This document shows positions 12,949-19,977 of a DNA stretch of 20,743 bases, one piece after another. How positions within the stretch are numbered: position 1 is the stretch's first letter; each line of letters opens with the position of its first letter. The notes under the pieces are model-generated. The model saw nothing but the letters and a program-made list of their open reading frames with translations, had not been told where the DNA came from and searched no databases. This DNA comes from Chloroflexota bacterium. GTDB taxonomy: Bacteria > Chloroflexota > Dehalococcoidia > SZUA-161 > SpSt-899. The stretch lies in NCBI GenBank assembly GCA_018725455.1, contig QLUN01000005.1, positions 1 through 20,743 of the forward strand, in the 5' to 3' direction. The position numbers and the translations under genes were made by a program.

Positions 12949-13362
12949 TCAGTTCCGCGAATAGCCGCGCGGGTCCTCGACAACAGCCTCTACCGAATCA
13001 TCATTGATGATGCGAAAATCCTTGCCGTGTATTTTCACGCGCGTGCCAGCGTGCGGACGCACAAGGATGAAATCCCCCTCCTCACACCACGGGCCAGACG
13101 GGAAGCGCTTCTCGTCCTTGTAGCAATCCGGCCCCATTTTTACGACGAACAGGACCGTTGTAAGAAGTTCCTCGTTTTGCCGGGTAACATCGGCCTTGAT
13201 GACGCCACCCGACGTTTTTTCCTCGGCTTCGGGCACGGCGCATAAAATCCGATACCCGGACGGGACAGGCAACTGGGTAGCCTTCCGCATACCGGACAAG
13301 GAAGCCAGCGCGGACGCTACTGTTTTTGCCTCATCAAGCGAGATCGTCGTCGTCATCTTCAT
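12949..13362 (-). CDS. GroES-like (Cpn10-fold) co-chaperonin
   Basis: A 137-residue product. After a short helical front, residues about 30-130 follow the GroES plan: 'YRILCAVPEAEEKTSGGVIK' (strand, then the GG turn), a segment around the mobile loop, and 'WCEEGDFILVRPHAGTRVKI' (the GD and 'AGT.V.I' motifs). 'HGKDFRIINDDSVEAVVEDP' is the last strands ('I..DSV.AVV'). Such proteins could help fold the capsid protein with host GroEL, as T4 gp31 does, or have another virion role; this is inference. It lies between portal and scaffold, in a head-assembly context. Start choice is uncertain: ATG 13362 (GGAG four bases upstream) or ATG 13356 (AAGG six bases upstream). The start overlaps the previous gene by 29 bases. 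Confidence 0.75.
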   Translation of the reverse strand: MKMTTTISLDEAKTVASALASLSGMRKATQLPVPSGYRILCAVPEAEEKTSGGVIKADVTRQNEELLTTVLFVVKMGPDCYKDEKRFPSGPWCEEGDFILVRPHAGTRVKIHGKDFRIINDDSVEAVVEDPRGYSRN

Positions 13363-13549
13363 CCTTCTCCATTTGCACGGTCACGTCAGCCAGAACAGCA
13401 TTCGCTATCATCAGCCCGCGAATTATCCCACATGCGTATTTATAGTCGCCGTAATCCTTGGCAGCGCCGCGCGCGAGATCGTCACTCAGAACTTTCATCT
13501 CGTCGTTGAACTTCCCCGCCAGATACTGCATCAGTGTCTGCGCCATCAT
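13334..13549 (-). CDS. Small conserved head-module protein with an acidic tail, 71 residues
   Basis: The product MMAQTLMQYLAGKFNDEMKV continues with 'LSDDLARGAAKDYGDYKYAC', 'GIIRGLMIANAVLADVTVQM' and an acidic tail (EKDEDDDDDLA). The 'YLAGK....M..LS.DLA.G..KD.G.YKYA.G.IRGL..AN' pattern recurs next to portal genes in many phages, function unknown, so the gene is credible. Its helical middle might bind a partner and the acidic tail could mimic DNA. The ATG at 13549 lies inside the last 68 bases of the portal gene, with GGGAGAAG just upstream. The tail codons overlap the start of the GroES-like gene, so three genes overlap in a row here. Confidence 0.75.
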   Translation of the reverse strand: MMAQTLMQYLAGKFNDEMKVLSDDLARGAAKDYGDYKYACGIIRGLMIANAVLADVTVQMEKDEDDDDDLA

Positions 13550-16046
13550 CTTCTCCCTTGTCGGCCTGTGCGGCCATATTTACAATAGCCTGGAGTGCTG
13601 TTGTCTGCATCTGCGTTTCACGCAATGTCTGGTTATCTTCCTGCTGGGCGACTTCCGACATTGCAAGGGTGGCGTCGATGGCAAGTCGTGCACTATCGAC
13701 CTTTTCCTTTGCAGCCATCTGCGCTTGCGACTGCGCGACACGCACACCGGCGTTCATACCGGCGACACGCTCCTGCGCCTTGATACGCTCGCGCTCAATC
13801 TCGGTCCGGTCGGCCTTCGTCGCAGCATCGACAACAAGTTTTCTTTCTTCGATTTCAACTTTCTTGGCCTTGATGGCAAGCTCCTGCTGCTGCATCTGCA
13901 CAATCGGGTCTTGCGCAGCCTGCTGGGCCTGCTCGGCGGCGGCCTTCTGCGCGTTCTCCTGTGCCACTTTCTGCGCGGCGGCGGCAGCGAGACGGGAAAT
14001 CTCTTTCTCCATATCTTCGGACATTTCTGCGTCGGGCTCTGGATAAGGCACTCCGGCAGCAAGCTCGATACGGCGGCGATACTCGAACGCAAGATGCTCG
14101 GCTATATGTGCCTGCATGGCGGCCATCATTATCTGCGCGCGCGGGTTCTGCCCCATGACTTTGGCGACTTCGGGGTCTTGCATGGCGGAAGCATGTACCA
14201 GAATATGAGCTTCGTGGTCCTGATACATAAACGCCTTCACCGGCTTGCCGTTCAGCACACTCATATTCTCGCTAACCGGGTCGCGCGGCTTCTGGTCGTC
14301 ATCAGCCAGCGGCACAAGCCGGGCTGCGTTCCGTATTCCAAGGACTTCCAGCATCTGACGATGCAGATACGGAAGGTCGTATAGCTGCGGTGCCCCCTGT
14401 GCGAGTTGCATAACGGCCTGATACTGCACAACCTTCTGCGCCATGGTCGCGGCGTTCGGGTCACTGACAGGCACAACATCGACCATATCATAATCTGCTT
14501 GCTTGGCCTTGGGTGTGCCTTCCTCCGGTTCATAAGAATAGTCATCATCCGTATAATCACGAATGATAGCCTTCAGCAGACGAAACTCCTGCCGCATCGC
14601 GTAGTGGATACGCGCCTGGACCGCACTCATCACTTTCAATGTGCGCTCAAGGATGGCAAGGGTCGTCCCGACAGGGCTTTGAGCCGACATATCGGCAACT
14701 TTCAGGTCAGCCGCAGACGCAAAGCGTCGCCCCTCGTCAACAATCGTCTGGAGAAGCTGATAGAGGACACCCGACGGCTCCTTGTAGGGCAGCGGGAGAA
14801 TATTGTCCTTCATTGTCCCGGACGTAACATCGACATCGCGGAACTCGCCAGGAGAAATAGGCGTATCGTCACCCTTCACCCGCAGACCGCGTGTTTTAAA
14901 ACCGCCGGGCAGGTTCGCCAGCGTCCCGGCGTCCACAAGTTGCCGGATAATGGACGTTCCCGACTTTGCGAAAGCCCCGATAAGATGTATCAAACCAAAA
15001 GCGTAGAAGCCGAACCCCGGCACATAGGAATAATGGACGAAGTGGTTCCGCTTTTCCTTTTTCTCGTCCTCCGGGTGCCAGTTGCGCCGGATAGCCAGCA
15101 CCTCACCGGTGCCTTTCTCGATGGTAACAACATAAGGCAGGGCTATACCCGTCTTGTTACCGTCCTCATCAACGTCCTCATGCCCTTCGAGGTCAAGGCA
15201 TACGTGCATTTCAAGCACACGGAACCGATCATCCGTGGTAGCACTGAAGCCCATCTGCTCGGCTATCTTTTTCTCGACTTCATCGAATGTATCGGTAGGC
15301 TCGCCAAGGTCAATGTCACGGTAAAAACCGGCAACCTGCAACTTTTTCATCTCGTTCGGCGTCTTGCGCATCACATGCGTCACACGCTCTGCCGTCTCAA
15401 GGCTGGAAGCCCCGTATGGGACGACAACATCTTCTGCCGGGAGGAAAAGCGCCACCTGCCGCCGCAGCGTCGGGTCAAAATAGACTTTCTTGAACGCATT
15501 TCCGGCCAGACCAAGGCCCCACAACATGCGCTCGTGCTCCGGCCTGTACTCAACCATCCGCTCCGTTAGCTGATAGTTCATGTCATCCTTGACACGCAGG
15601 GCTGCGTCGCGCTTTGCGGGGGTTTCCTTTCCGATAATCTGCGTCTTGACCGGTCCCTGAGCCGGAAAAGTCTCCATCATCGTCTCGGCCTGGAACTTTA
15701 CCAGCGCTTCGGAGAGCAGGGGATGATGCACACCGCACGCGCCGCTCCACGGCTCCGTCCGTTCCTCTATTTTCATGCCTAGAAGTTCAAGCCCGTCAAC
15801 ATATGTCTGTATCCAGTCCTTGCGGGACGAGACATCGGACTCAAAATCGGCCACAAGGTCGGACGCAATGGCCTGAATTACCTTTTCATCAAGGGTTTCG
15901 GCCAGATTTTCCTTGAAATCGCCCTGTTCTGCGTCGGGCAGGGGGCTGTCCTCACCTTCTATAAAGACTTCGATAACGACTTCATCCGGGTTGCCGACAA
16001 GTGCAAGCCCCGCAGGAGGTAGATTTACAGCCTTATCGACAGCCAT
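13482..16046 (-). CDS. Portal protein
   Basis: A large 854-residue product. Portal features are the front helices with 'VSSRKDWIQTYVDGLELLGM' and 'RTEPWSGACGVHHPLLSEAL', then 'VKFQAETMMETFPAQGPVKT', 'GLGLAGNAFKKVYFDPTLRR' and 'GFGFYAFGLIHLIGAFAKSG'. The helix 'RRFASAADLKVADMSAQSPV' is followed by 'GTTLAILERTLKVMSAVQAR'. From about 665 to 810 there is a long Ala/Gln/Glu-rich helix (QKVAQENAQKAAAEQAQQAA), like the barrel of podovirus portals. The protein forms the dodecameric ring at one vertex where the terminase docks and DNA enters. The ATG at 16046 has AGGGGATAA upstream. It follows the small gene and terminase and precedes scaffold and capsid, the standard order. The size exceeds the usual 500-730 residues because of the long tail helix. 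Confidence 0.9.
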   Translation of the reverse strand: MAVDKAVNLPPAGLALVGNPDEVVIEVFIEGEDSPLPDAEQGDFKENLAETLDEKVIQAIASDLVADFESDVSSRKDWIQTYVDGLELLGMKIEERTEPWSGACGVHHPLLSEALVKFQAETMMETFPAQGPVKTQIIGKETPAKRDAALRVKDDMNYQLTERMVEYRPEHERMLWGLGLAGNAFKKVYFDPTLRRQVALFLPAEDVVVPYGASSLETAERVTHVMRKTPNEMKKLQVAGFYRDIDLGEPTDTFDEVEKKIAEQMGFSATTDDRFRVLEMHVCLDLEGHEDVDEDGNKTGIALPYVVTIEKGTGEVLAIRRNWHPEDEKKEKRNHFVHYSYVPGFGFYAFGLIHLIGAFAKSGTSIIRQLVDAGTLANLPGGFKTRGLRVKGDDTPISPGEFRDVDVTSGTMKDNILPLPYKEPSGVLYQLLQTIVDEGRRFASAADLKVADMSAQSPVGTTLAILERTLKVMSAVQARIHYAMRQEFRLLKAIIRDYTDDDYSYEPEEGTPKAKQADYDMVDVVPVSDPNAATMAQKVVQYQAVMQLAQGAPQLYDLPYLHRQMLEVLGIRNAARLVPLADDDQKPRDPVSENMSVLNGKPVKAFMYQDHEAHILVHASAMQDPEVAKVMGQNPRAQIMMAAMQAHIAEHLAFEYRRRIELAAGVPYPEPDAEMSEDMEKEISRLAAAAAQKVAQENAQKAAAEQAQQAAQDPIVQMQQQELAIKAKKVEIEERKLVVDAATKADRTEIERERIKAQERVAGMNAGVRVAQSQAQMAAKEKVDSARLAIDATLAMSEVAQQEDNQTLRETQMQTTALQAIVNMAAQADKGEDDGADTDAVSGGEVQRRDESSE

Positions 16047-16056
16047 TGGTTATCCC

Positions 16057-16239
16057 CTAGTCCCTGTGCTCTATAATAAGTTCGTGCTCGATAACCCGAA
16101 GAACCCCAAGCACGGTTACAAGTGCTATATCACCACTATATTTTCGCACAACGGCGTTCAAGTCCTCATAAAGAGCCATGGGGGTATCGGTATCTACCCG
16201 CAGCGGCAATCTAACCACGTTAGTCTCGTCCGTATCCAT
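16057..16239 (-). CDS. Small protein between terminase and portal, 60 residues
   Basis: The product starts MDTDETNVVRLPLRVDTDTP and continues with 'MALYEDLNAVVRKYSGDIAL' and a hydrophobic 'VTVLGVLRVIEHELIIEHRD'. It is acidic and probably helical in its second half. The ATG at 16239 has AGAGGTGG upstream, a good ribosome-binding site, nine bases after the terminase stop, and the end lies 10 bases before the portal start. I do not recognise a family. Position between terminase and portal suggests a helper in packaging, but that is only context. No unusual composition is seen. Confidence 0.65.
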   Translation of the reverse strand: MDTDETNVVRLPLRVDTDTPMALYEDLNAVVRKYSGDIALVTVLGVLRVIEHELIIEHRD

Positions 16240-16248
16240 CTACCACCT

Positions 16249-19200
16249 CTAGTAATAGGCCGCATGACGCGGCTGGAAATCCTCTCCAAAACTCTTGTCG
16301 TCGAGGTTTGTGGATATATAGCCGCCCCGCCGAAAGCGCGCGAGTGCCATTGACACGGTATCTGCATAGTCATCGTGCTGCCCGGCAGGAAACTCAGCCA
16401 CTTCATCTATAACTTCCTCGGCCCAACGGGTCTGCGGTGCCCACACACGCCCCGACGCAAATATGTCCGCCACCGCGTTAAGCCGGGAAATCTTGTCATT
16501 TCCTCTGGTCGGAGTAAACTCCTGGACCGGAATACCCATGGCACGAAGCTCATATATAAGAGGTGCGCCGCTGGCCTTTTTTTCCACGATCAGGCTGTCG
16601 GGCTCCCAATCCTTATAGTGCTCGATAACTTTCTGCTTCAGTGTCGGGAACTCCATCCGCTCCCGGAAAGCGTTCAGCAAAATAATATTGGCCTGCTGCT
16701 GCCCGTCTCCATCTTCCTTGTAGAATACGCCCCATGTAGTGCAGGCAGAGTAGTCGGCCCGCTGGGTTTTCTCGAACGCCGTGTCCCATGCAGTCAGAAC
16801 AAACTCGCAGGCGGGGGGCTTCTCCTTCTCCCATATCTGCCACCACTCCCGCTTCACGATAGCGGCTGCATCGCTCGTTGGAGATTGTTGGTATTGTGCC
16901 TGCCACTTGCTGTTCGGAAGTTCTTCCCGCAAGGCAAGCAGTTCTGCTTCCGGCCAGAATTGCGGCCAAAGCGGCTTGCCCGACGGGAGGATAGCAGGAA
17001 ACTCGATTACCTCCCATTCTTCCCCGCCACGCTGTGCGGCAGCATCCAGCACGCGCGCTGTTAAATCTCGCCTCGACCATCTGGTGTTGTGACTTACCAA
17101 CCCACCCGCAATAAAGTTTGCGGTGTGTTCAACTTCTATGTCGAACACTTCTTCGCGTCCGGCGGGAACTATTTCAACAATAGGGTCAGCTTTTAGTCTG
17201 TAGGTATTTCGCAGCGCGCATGAGTATATCCGGCGTTTTGCCGTAGCCAACTGCGAGGTTACAATCGTTACACAGAAGTCCACGCACGCGCCCACTATGG
17301 TGGTCGTGGTCGATACACAACTTCCCATTCCAATGAGCGCGCGTGTTATGGGCGGTAGGGGGGTCGCCGCACACGTCACAGCAGTTGCCGCGCACGGCGA
17401 CCATACGAGCATATTCTTCTGCGGTAAGACCGTAGCGAGACTTAATACGCCGTGCGCGACGCTGCTCAGGAGTAGACGGTGGGGATATATACTGCTTTCG
17501 ATAACAGGACGCGCACATACCCCGACAATGGATTTGTTCACCACATGAACAGGTTTTACCCTTCCATTTACCATGGTAGCCCAACGGCCTGTATGGGGCT
17601 TCCGGGTTCTTCCGGTGGTAGGAAACTTTTGCTTGGCAGGGGGCGCATAAACCGGGTCGTGTCTGCGACCGCGCAGGTCGCGCGCATCCATCACTCCGAC
17701 AAGCGACATACCCGGACACAGATGTTTCAGTCTCGCCCACTTGCGCTCCCCGGCGTGCTCTACAAGGAACGGATGGTTCCCGTTTGCACGAACAACTTTG
17801 CCAGATTGTGTTTTTATTGTAAATACGTCATCATAACCACTTGACTGGAAGTTAAGGACGCGGGCGGTAGTGAGGTGCCCGCTCTCATATGTCGCTACCA
17901 GATCGCCAGGGCGAATATCGCACAGGGGGGTTTCCGTCCCGTCAGGTCGAAGCACTGGAGTATCGCCTGTCATGCACATAACCACGACTATGGCCCCCCC
18001 AGGCTGCAACCGCTGGCGGGGGCCGGACGTGTACCACTCATATGTGGAGTCGTAGATAGCAGGGTTGCTCTCGGCCAGTGCCGCTTCCTGCTCGGAGTTA
18101 TGTGTGACGACGTACCCTCGCCCGGCGAGAAACAAACCGTCCTCCCGTGCTACGGTTATGCACTGCACAGCCCCGCGCTGCCCGGCGGGAGTCACCGTTA
18201 TAGACCTGGTGCGGTCGCGCCTGCGCGACGTTGGTCTGGAAGTAACCCGATGTATGGTATTGTATGTCCGCATCCGGCACTTGCGCCCAAGCGAGTGCAG
18301 CAATTCCACCACCTGTCGAACCAGCGCCTCGTCCTTGTTACGGAACACATACTGGCCGGAAGCGGTGACACTACCGAGCGAGTGCAGCAAGTCCCAACGC
18401 TGCTCGACCGACGCCGGTATGTGCTCGCTACCGAACTCCTCCCGCGCAGGATACTGCACTGCTGCCTGTAGTGGCACCGCTCCGCCGGACTCGACAAGTT
18501 CCTCGGTAGTCAGGTTGCGATAAGAGGCCCCGACCCGGACGTTCCACAGGTGTTTTGCATCTGCGTATATACTTGCCCCGTCGGGGGTCTTAACCTCGTA
18601 TAGCTCCCGGTCCTTGTACACAGGGGATTTGTGGGTAACTTCTGTCGGTCGCCCATCCGGCCCGTACACATAATCCCCGACGCACAGCGTCCCTATGGTT
18701 TTCCAGCCGTCCGGTGTCGCTATGGGCGTATCCACCGCAAGAGCGTGCGGGTCATCAATTATCAGCAGGTCTGCACCCTTACCGGTCACGGCCCCGCCGA
18801 CGCCGATAGCGAAGTAGTCACCGCCTTTGGAAGTGTTCCAGCGACCCGCCGCCTTGCTGTCGGCAGAAAGCACGAGGTCGGGAAAAATAGAATGGTACAC
18901 CTCGGTGTCCACAAGGTTACGCACCTTGCGACCGAAGCCTACGGCAAGCTCAGCCGTGTGGCTTGTCTGGATAACCTTCTTCGCCGGATACTTTCCTAAA
19001 AACCAGGCAGGCAGAAGGTAAGACGCAAACTCCGATTTCGTGTTGTGCGTGACGAACAAGGCACGGCCCGCAAGAAACAACCCGTCCCAACGCGCTACTT
19101 CGATACACTGCACGTCGCCGGTGCCCGCACGCTCGAAAGATATATGCCGTCGCGCAGGCGGAGCCACACGTACTTCATCCCCGACGAGTTCGGCCTTCAT

Positions 19201-19977
19201 ACCGAGCCCCCACAGCAGTTCGATATACTGGTCCCGGAGCGTGGGGAACGATGTAACAAGGGGGCCTGTGTCCGTAAGACCCTTGAGGAGCGCCCGCCGC
19301 TGATTTGCAGATGCGCACATATACATAGTCGGTATATATTTAGCGGCAGGGCTCGCACGGATGCGCGTTCCGAGCACGAACGGGTCTACAGGCAGGGGGG
19401 TTTCGGGGAACCGGACAGGGGCGTGGTCGGGTATCCATGCCAGCTTTGTACTCTTTCGCCTGCCGAGGTCTTGCGCGGTCCTGTTCCTGAACACCTGCCT
19501 TCTGGGGCACAGGGCGACATTCCACAAATGACCGTGATCGCACAGCACACTGTTGCCATAAGCATCAGAGACACGCCACAGGGCGCGCCCACGGTGTACA
19601 TCGGACTTGCCCAACACGCGGGTAGGTTCGCCATCGGGGCCGAACACATAATCTCCCGGCTGCACGGTCTCCATGGTTTTCCATCCGGCAGTGGTAAGAA
19701 CAGGTGTATCGAGCGCCAGGCAATGTCTGGGGGGCATGTTCAGAATCAGGCGGCGGGTCTGTCCGTTTGCCACCCGCTCAAAAGCCGCAGCCATTTTTGC
19801 ATGGTGCGCACCGGGGATGAACGACGGCCACACATGCTTTACAAACGGCAGGAACCGCTCCTGCATCAGCTTGTTCGACCTCAGTTTGTAGAGCTTATCC
19901 AACTCGGCAAGGAGCAGTTCCTGTTCCTGAACAGAAAGGAGCGGGAGTATCTTCGGGATATCAGACAGAGAGGTCAT
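16249..19977 (-). CDS. terL: Terminase large subunit carrying three inteins (packaging ATPase-nuclease)
   Basis: The precursor has 1242 residues; removing three inteins (227, 216 and 297) leaves 502, the normal size for a large terminase. The ATPase half contains MPPRH|TKSEF (Walker A), LLIIDDPH|SEQEA (Walker B) and VVVM|TRWSRRDL (coupling motif). Each bar is an intein insertion point. The nuclease half (residues about 965-1242) has an RNase H-like trio: Asp in LTAWDTAFEK, acidic in DSLIVEKKASG and Asp in HDDYADTVSMAL. It drives and cuts phage DNA during packaging, docked on the portal. I chose ATG 19977, overlapping the small-terminase stop by 17 bases with GAGG upstream, over ATG 20028, whose extra 17 residues are an Arg/Thr shadow of that gene's acidic tail. 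Splicing of all three inteins should be needed for activity. The mechanism of packaging cannot be told. Confidence 0.95.
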   Translation of the reverse strand: MTSLSDIPKILPLLSVQEQELLLAELDKLYKLRSNKLMQERFLPFVKHVWPSFIPGAHHAKMAAAFERVANGQTRRLILNMPPRHCLALDTPVLTTAGWKTMETVQPGDYVFGPDGEPTRVLGKSDVHRGRALWRVSDAYGNSVLCDHGHLWNVALCPRRQVFRNRTAQDLGRRKSTKLAWIPDHAPVRFPETPLPVDPFVLGTRIRASPAAKYIPTMYMCASANQRRALLKGLTDTGPLVTSFPTLRDQYIELLWGLGMKAELVGDEVRVAPPARRHISFERAGTGDVQCIEVARWDGLFLAGRALFVTHNTKSEFASYLLPAWFLGKYPAKKVIQTSHTAELAVGFGRKVRNLVDTEVYHSIFPDLVLSADSKAAGRWNTSKGGDYFAIGVGGAVTGKGADLLIIDDPHALAVDTPIATPDGWKTIGTLCVGDYVYGPDGRPTEVTHKSPVYKDRELYEVKTPDGASIYADAKHLWNVRVGASYRNLTTEELVESGGAVPLQAAVQYPAREEFGSEHIPASVEQRWDLLHSLGSVTASGQYVFRNKDEALVRQVVELLHSLGRKCRMRTYNTIHRVTSRPTSRRRDRTRSITVTPAGQRGAVQCITVAREDGLFLAGRGYVVTHNSEQEAALAESNPAIYDSTYEWYTSGPRQRLQPGGAIVVVMCMTGDTPVLRPDGTETPLCDIRPGDLVATYESGHLTTARVLNFQSSGYDDVFTIKTQSGKVVRANGNHPFLVEHAGERKWARLKHLCPGMSLVGVMDARDLRGRRHDPVYAPPAKQKFPTTGRTRKPHTGRWATMVNGRVKPVHVVNKSIVGVCARPVIESSIYPHRLLLSSVAHGVLSLATVLPQKNMLVWSPCAATAVTCAATPLPPITRALIGMGSCVSTTTTIVGACVDFCVTIVTSQLATAKRRIYSCALRNTYRLKADPIVEIVPAGREEVFDIEVEHTANFIAGGLVSHNTRWSRRDLTARVLDAAAQRGGEEWEVIEFPAILPSGKPLWPQFWPEAELLALREELPNSKWQAQYQQSPTSDAAAIVKREWWQIWEKEKPPACEFVLTAWDTAFEKTQRADYSACTTWGVFYKEDGDGQQQANIILLNAFRERMEFPTLKQKVIEHYKDWEPDSLIVEKKASGAPLIYELRAMGIPVQEFTPTRGNDKISRLNAVADIFASGRVWAPQTRWAEEVIDEVAEFPAGQHDDYADTVSMALARFRRGGYISTNLDDKSFGEDFQPRHAAYY
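17086..17976 (-). other. Intein 3 (terL coupling-motif site), class 1, with a nested out-of-frame endonuclease gene
   Basis: 297 residues inserted between M and T of VVVM|TRWSRRDL. It has Cys1 (CMTGDTPVL), a block B histidine H68 in ANGNHPFLV, block F Asp279 (EVFDIEVEHTANFIAGG) and the terminal VSHN with His296 and Asn297, followed by Thr as +1 nucleophile. This is a standard class 1 splicing set. The splicing halves are roughly residues 1-100 and 264-297. The middle part, read in frame, looks like nonsense (GRRHDPVYAPPAKQKFPTTG and on), because the DNA there encodes an endonuclease in another frame. The intein should splice if the linker is tolerated. It has no LAGLIDADG domain in frame. Confidence 0.9.
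17186..17740 (-). CDS. Endonuclease VII-like HNH protein, nested in intein 3 in another frame (candidate homing endonuclease)
   Basis: A 184-residue product read in the -1 frame relative to the terminase frame. The front has two cysteine clusters like those beside many phage HNH enzymes: C14, C19, C32, C35 (CRSDGC then LCAPC) and C64, C66, C72, C76, C79 (TCSCG then CRGMCASC). The catalytic part (about 100-180) matches recombination endonuclease VII: RYGLTAEEYARMV, C121-x2-C124, LCIDHDHHSGRVRGLLCNDC with Asp144-His145 and C157-x2-C160, then Asn161 in CNLAVG. It should bind zinc and cut DNA. The start is GTG at 17740 with GGGGAG five bases upstream, so separate translation is plausible. Its TGA falls just where the second splicing half begins. 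Homing of intein 3 is the likely job; a bystander nuclease role is the alternative. Confidence 0.88.
   Translation of the reverse strand: MGETETSVSGYVACRSDGCARPARSQTRPGLCAPCQAKVSYHRKNPEAPYRPLGYHGKWKGKTCSCGEQIHCRGMCASCYRKQYISPPSTPEQRRARRIKSRYGLTAEEYARMVAVRGNCCDVCGDPPTAHNTRAHWNGKLCIDHDHHSGRVRGLLCNDCNLAVGYGKTPDILMRAAKYLQTKS
18097..18744 (-). other. Intein 2 (terL Walker B site), class 3-like with Ala1 and LAGLIDADG remnant
   Basis: 216 residues inserted directly after LLIIDDPH and before SEQEA. It begins with Ala (ALAVDTPIATPDGWKTIG), so the usual Cys/Ser1 nucleophile is missing. In its place are the three residues of class 3 inteins: Trp67 in KHLWNV (block B), Cys195 in AVQCITVA (block F) and Thr214 before the terminal His215-Asn216, with Ser at +1. 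The middle keeps a worn LAGLIDADG second half (SEHIPASVEQRWDLLHSLGS, then a helix with VVELLHSLGRK) with no acidic catalytic residue, so homing activity is probably lost. It is clearly related to intein 1. Confidence 0.9.
19042..19722 (-). other. Intein 1 (terL Walker A site) with Cys1 plus class 3 signature and decayed LAGLIDADG domain
   Basis: 227 residues inserted between H and T of MPPRH|TKSEF, inside the phosphate-binding loop. It has Cys1 (CLALDTPVLTTAGWKTME), block B His65 and Trp67 (DHGHLWNV), block F Cys206 (DVQCIEVA), and the end VTHN with Thr225, His226 and Asn227; Thr is +1. It therefore carries both Cys1 and the Trp/Cys/Thr set. The middle has PLPVDPFVLG and AKYIPTMYMCASANQRRALL followed by KGLTDTG. 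These are recognisable as the two LAGLIDADG motifs with a deletion between and changed catalytic positions. It is a mini-intein whose endonuclease is almost certainly dead. Confidence 0.92.

Noticed and set aside
12607..13245. 212-codon hydrophobic plus-strand frame that looks membrane-like
   Set aside because: Antisense of the charged coiled-coil scaffold: Glu/Lys codons read backwards give Leu/Phe-rich strings, so the hydrophobicity is an artefact.
14406..15569. 387-codon open frame on the plus strand opposite the portal gene
   Set aside because: Antisense shadow of the portal; composition is His/Arg/Leu-rich without family motifs and all neighbours lie on the minus strand.
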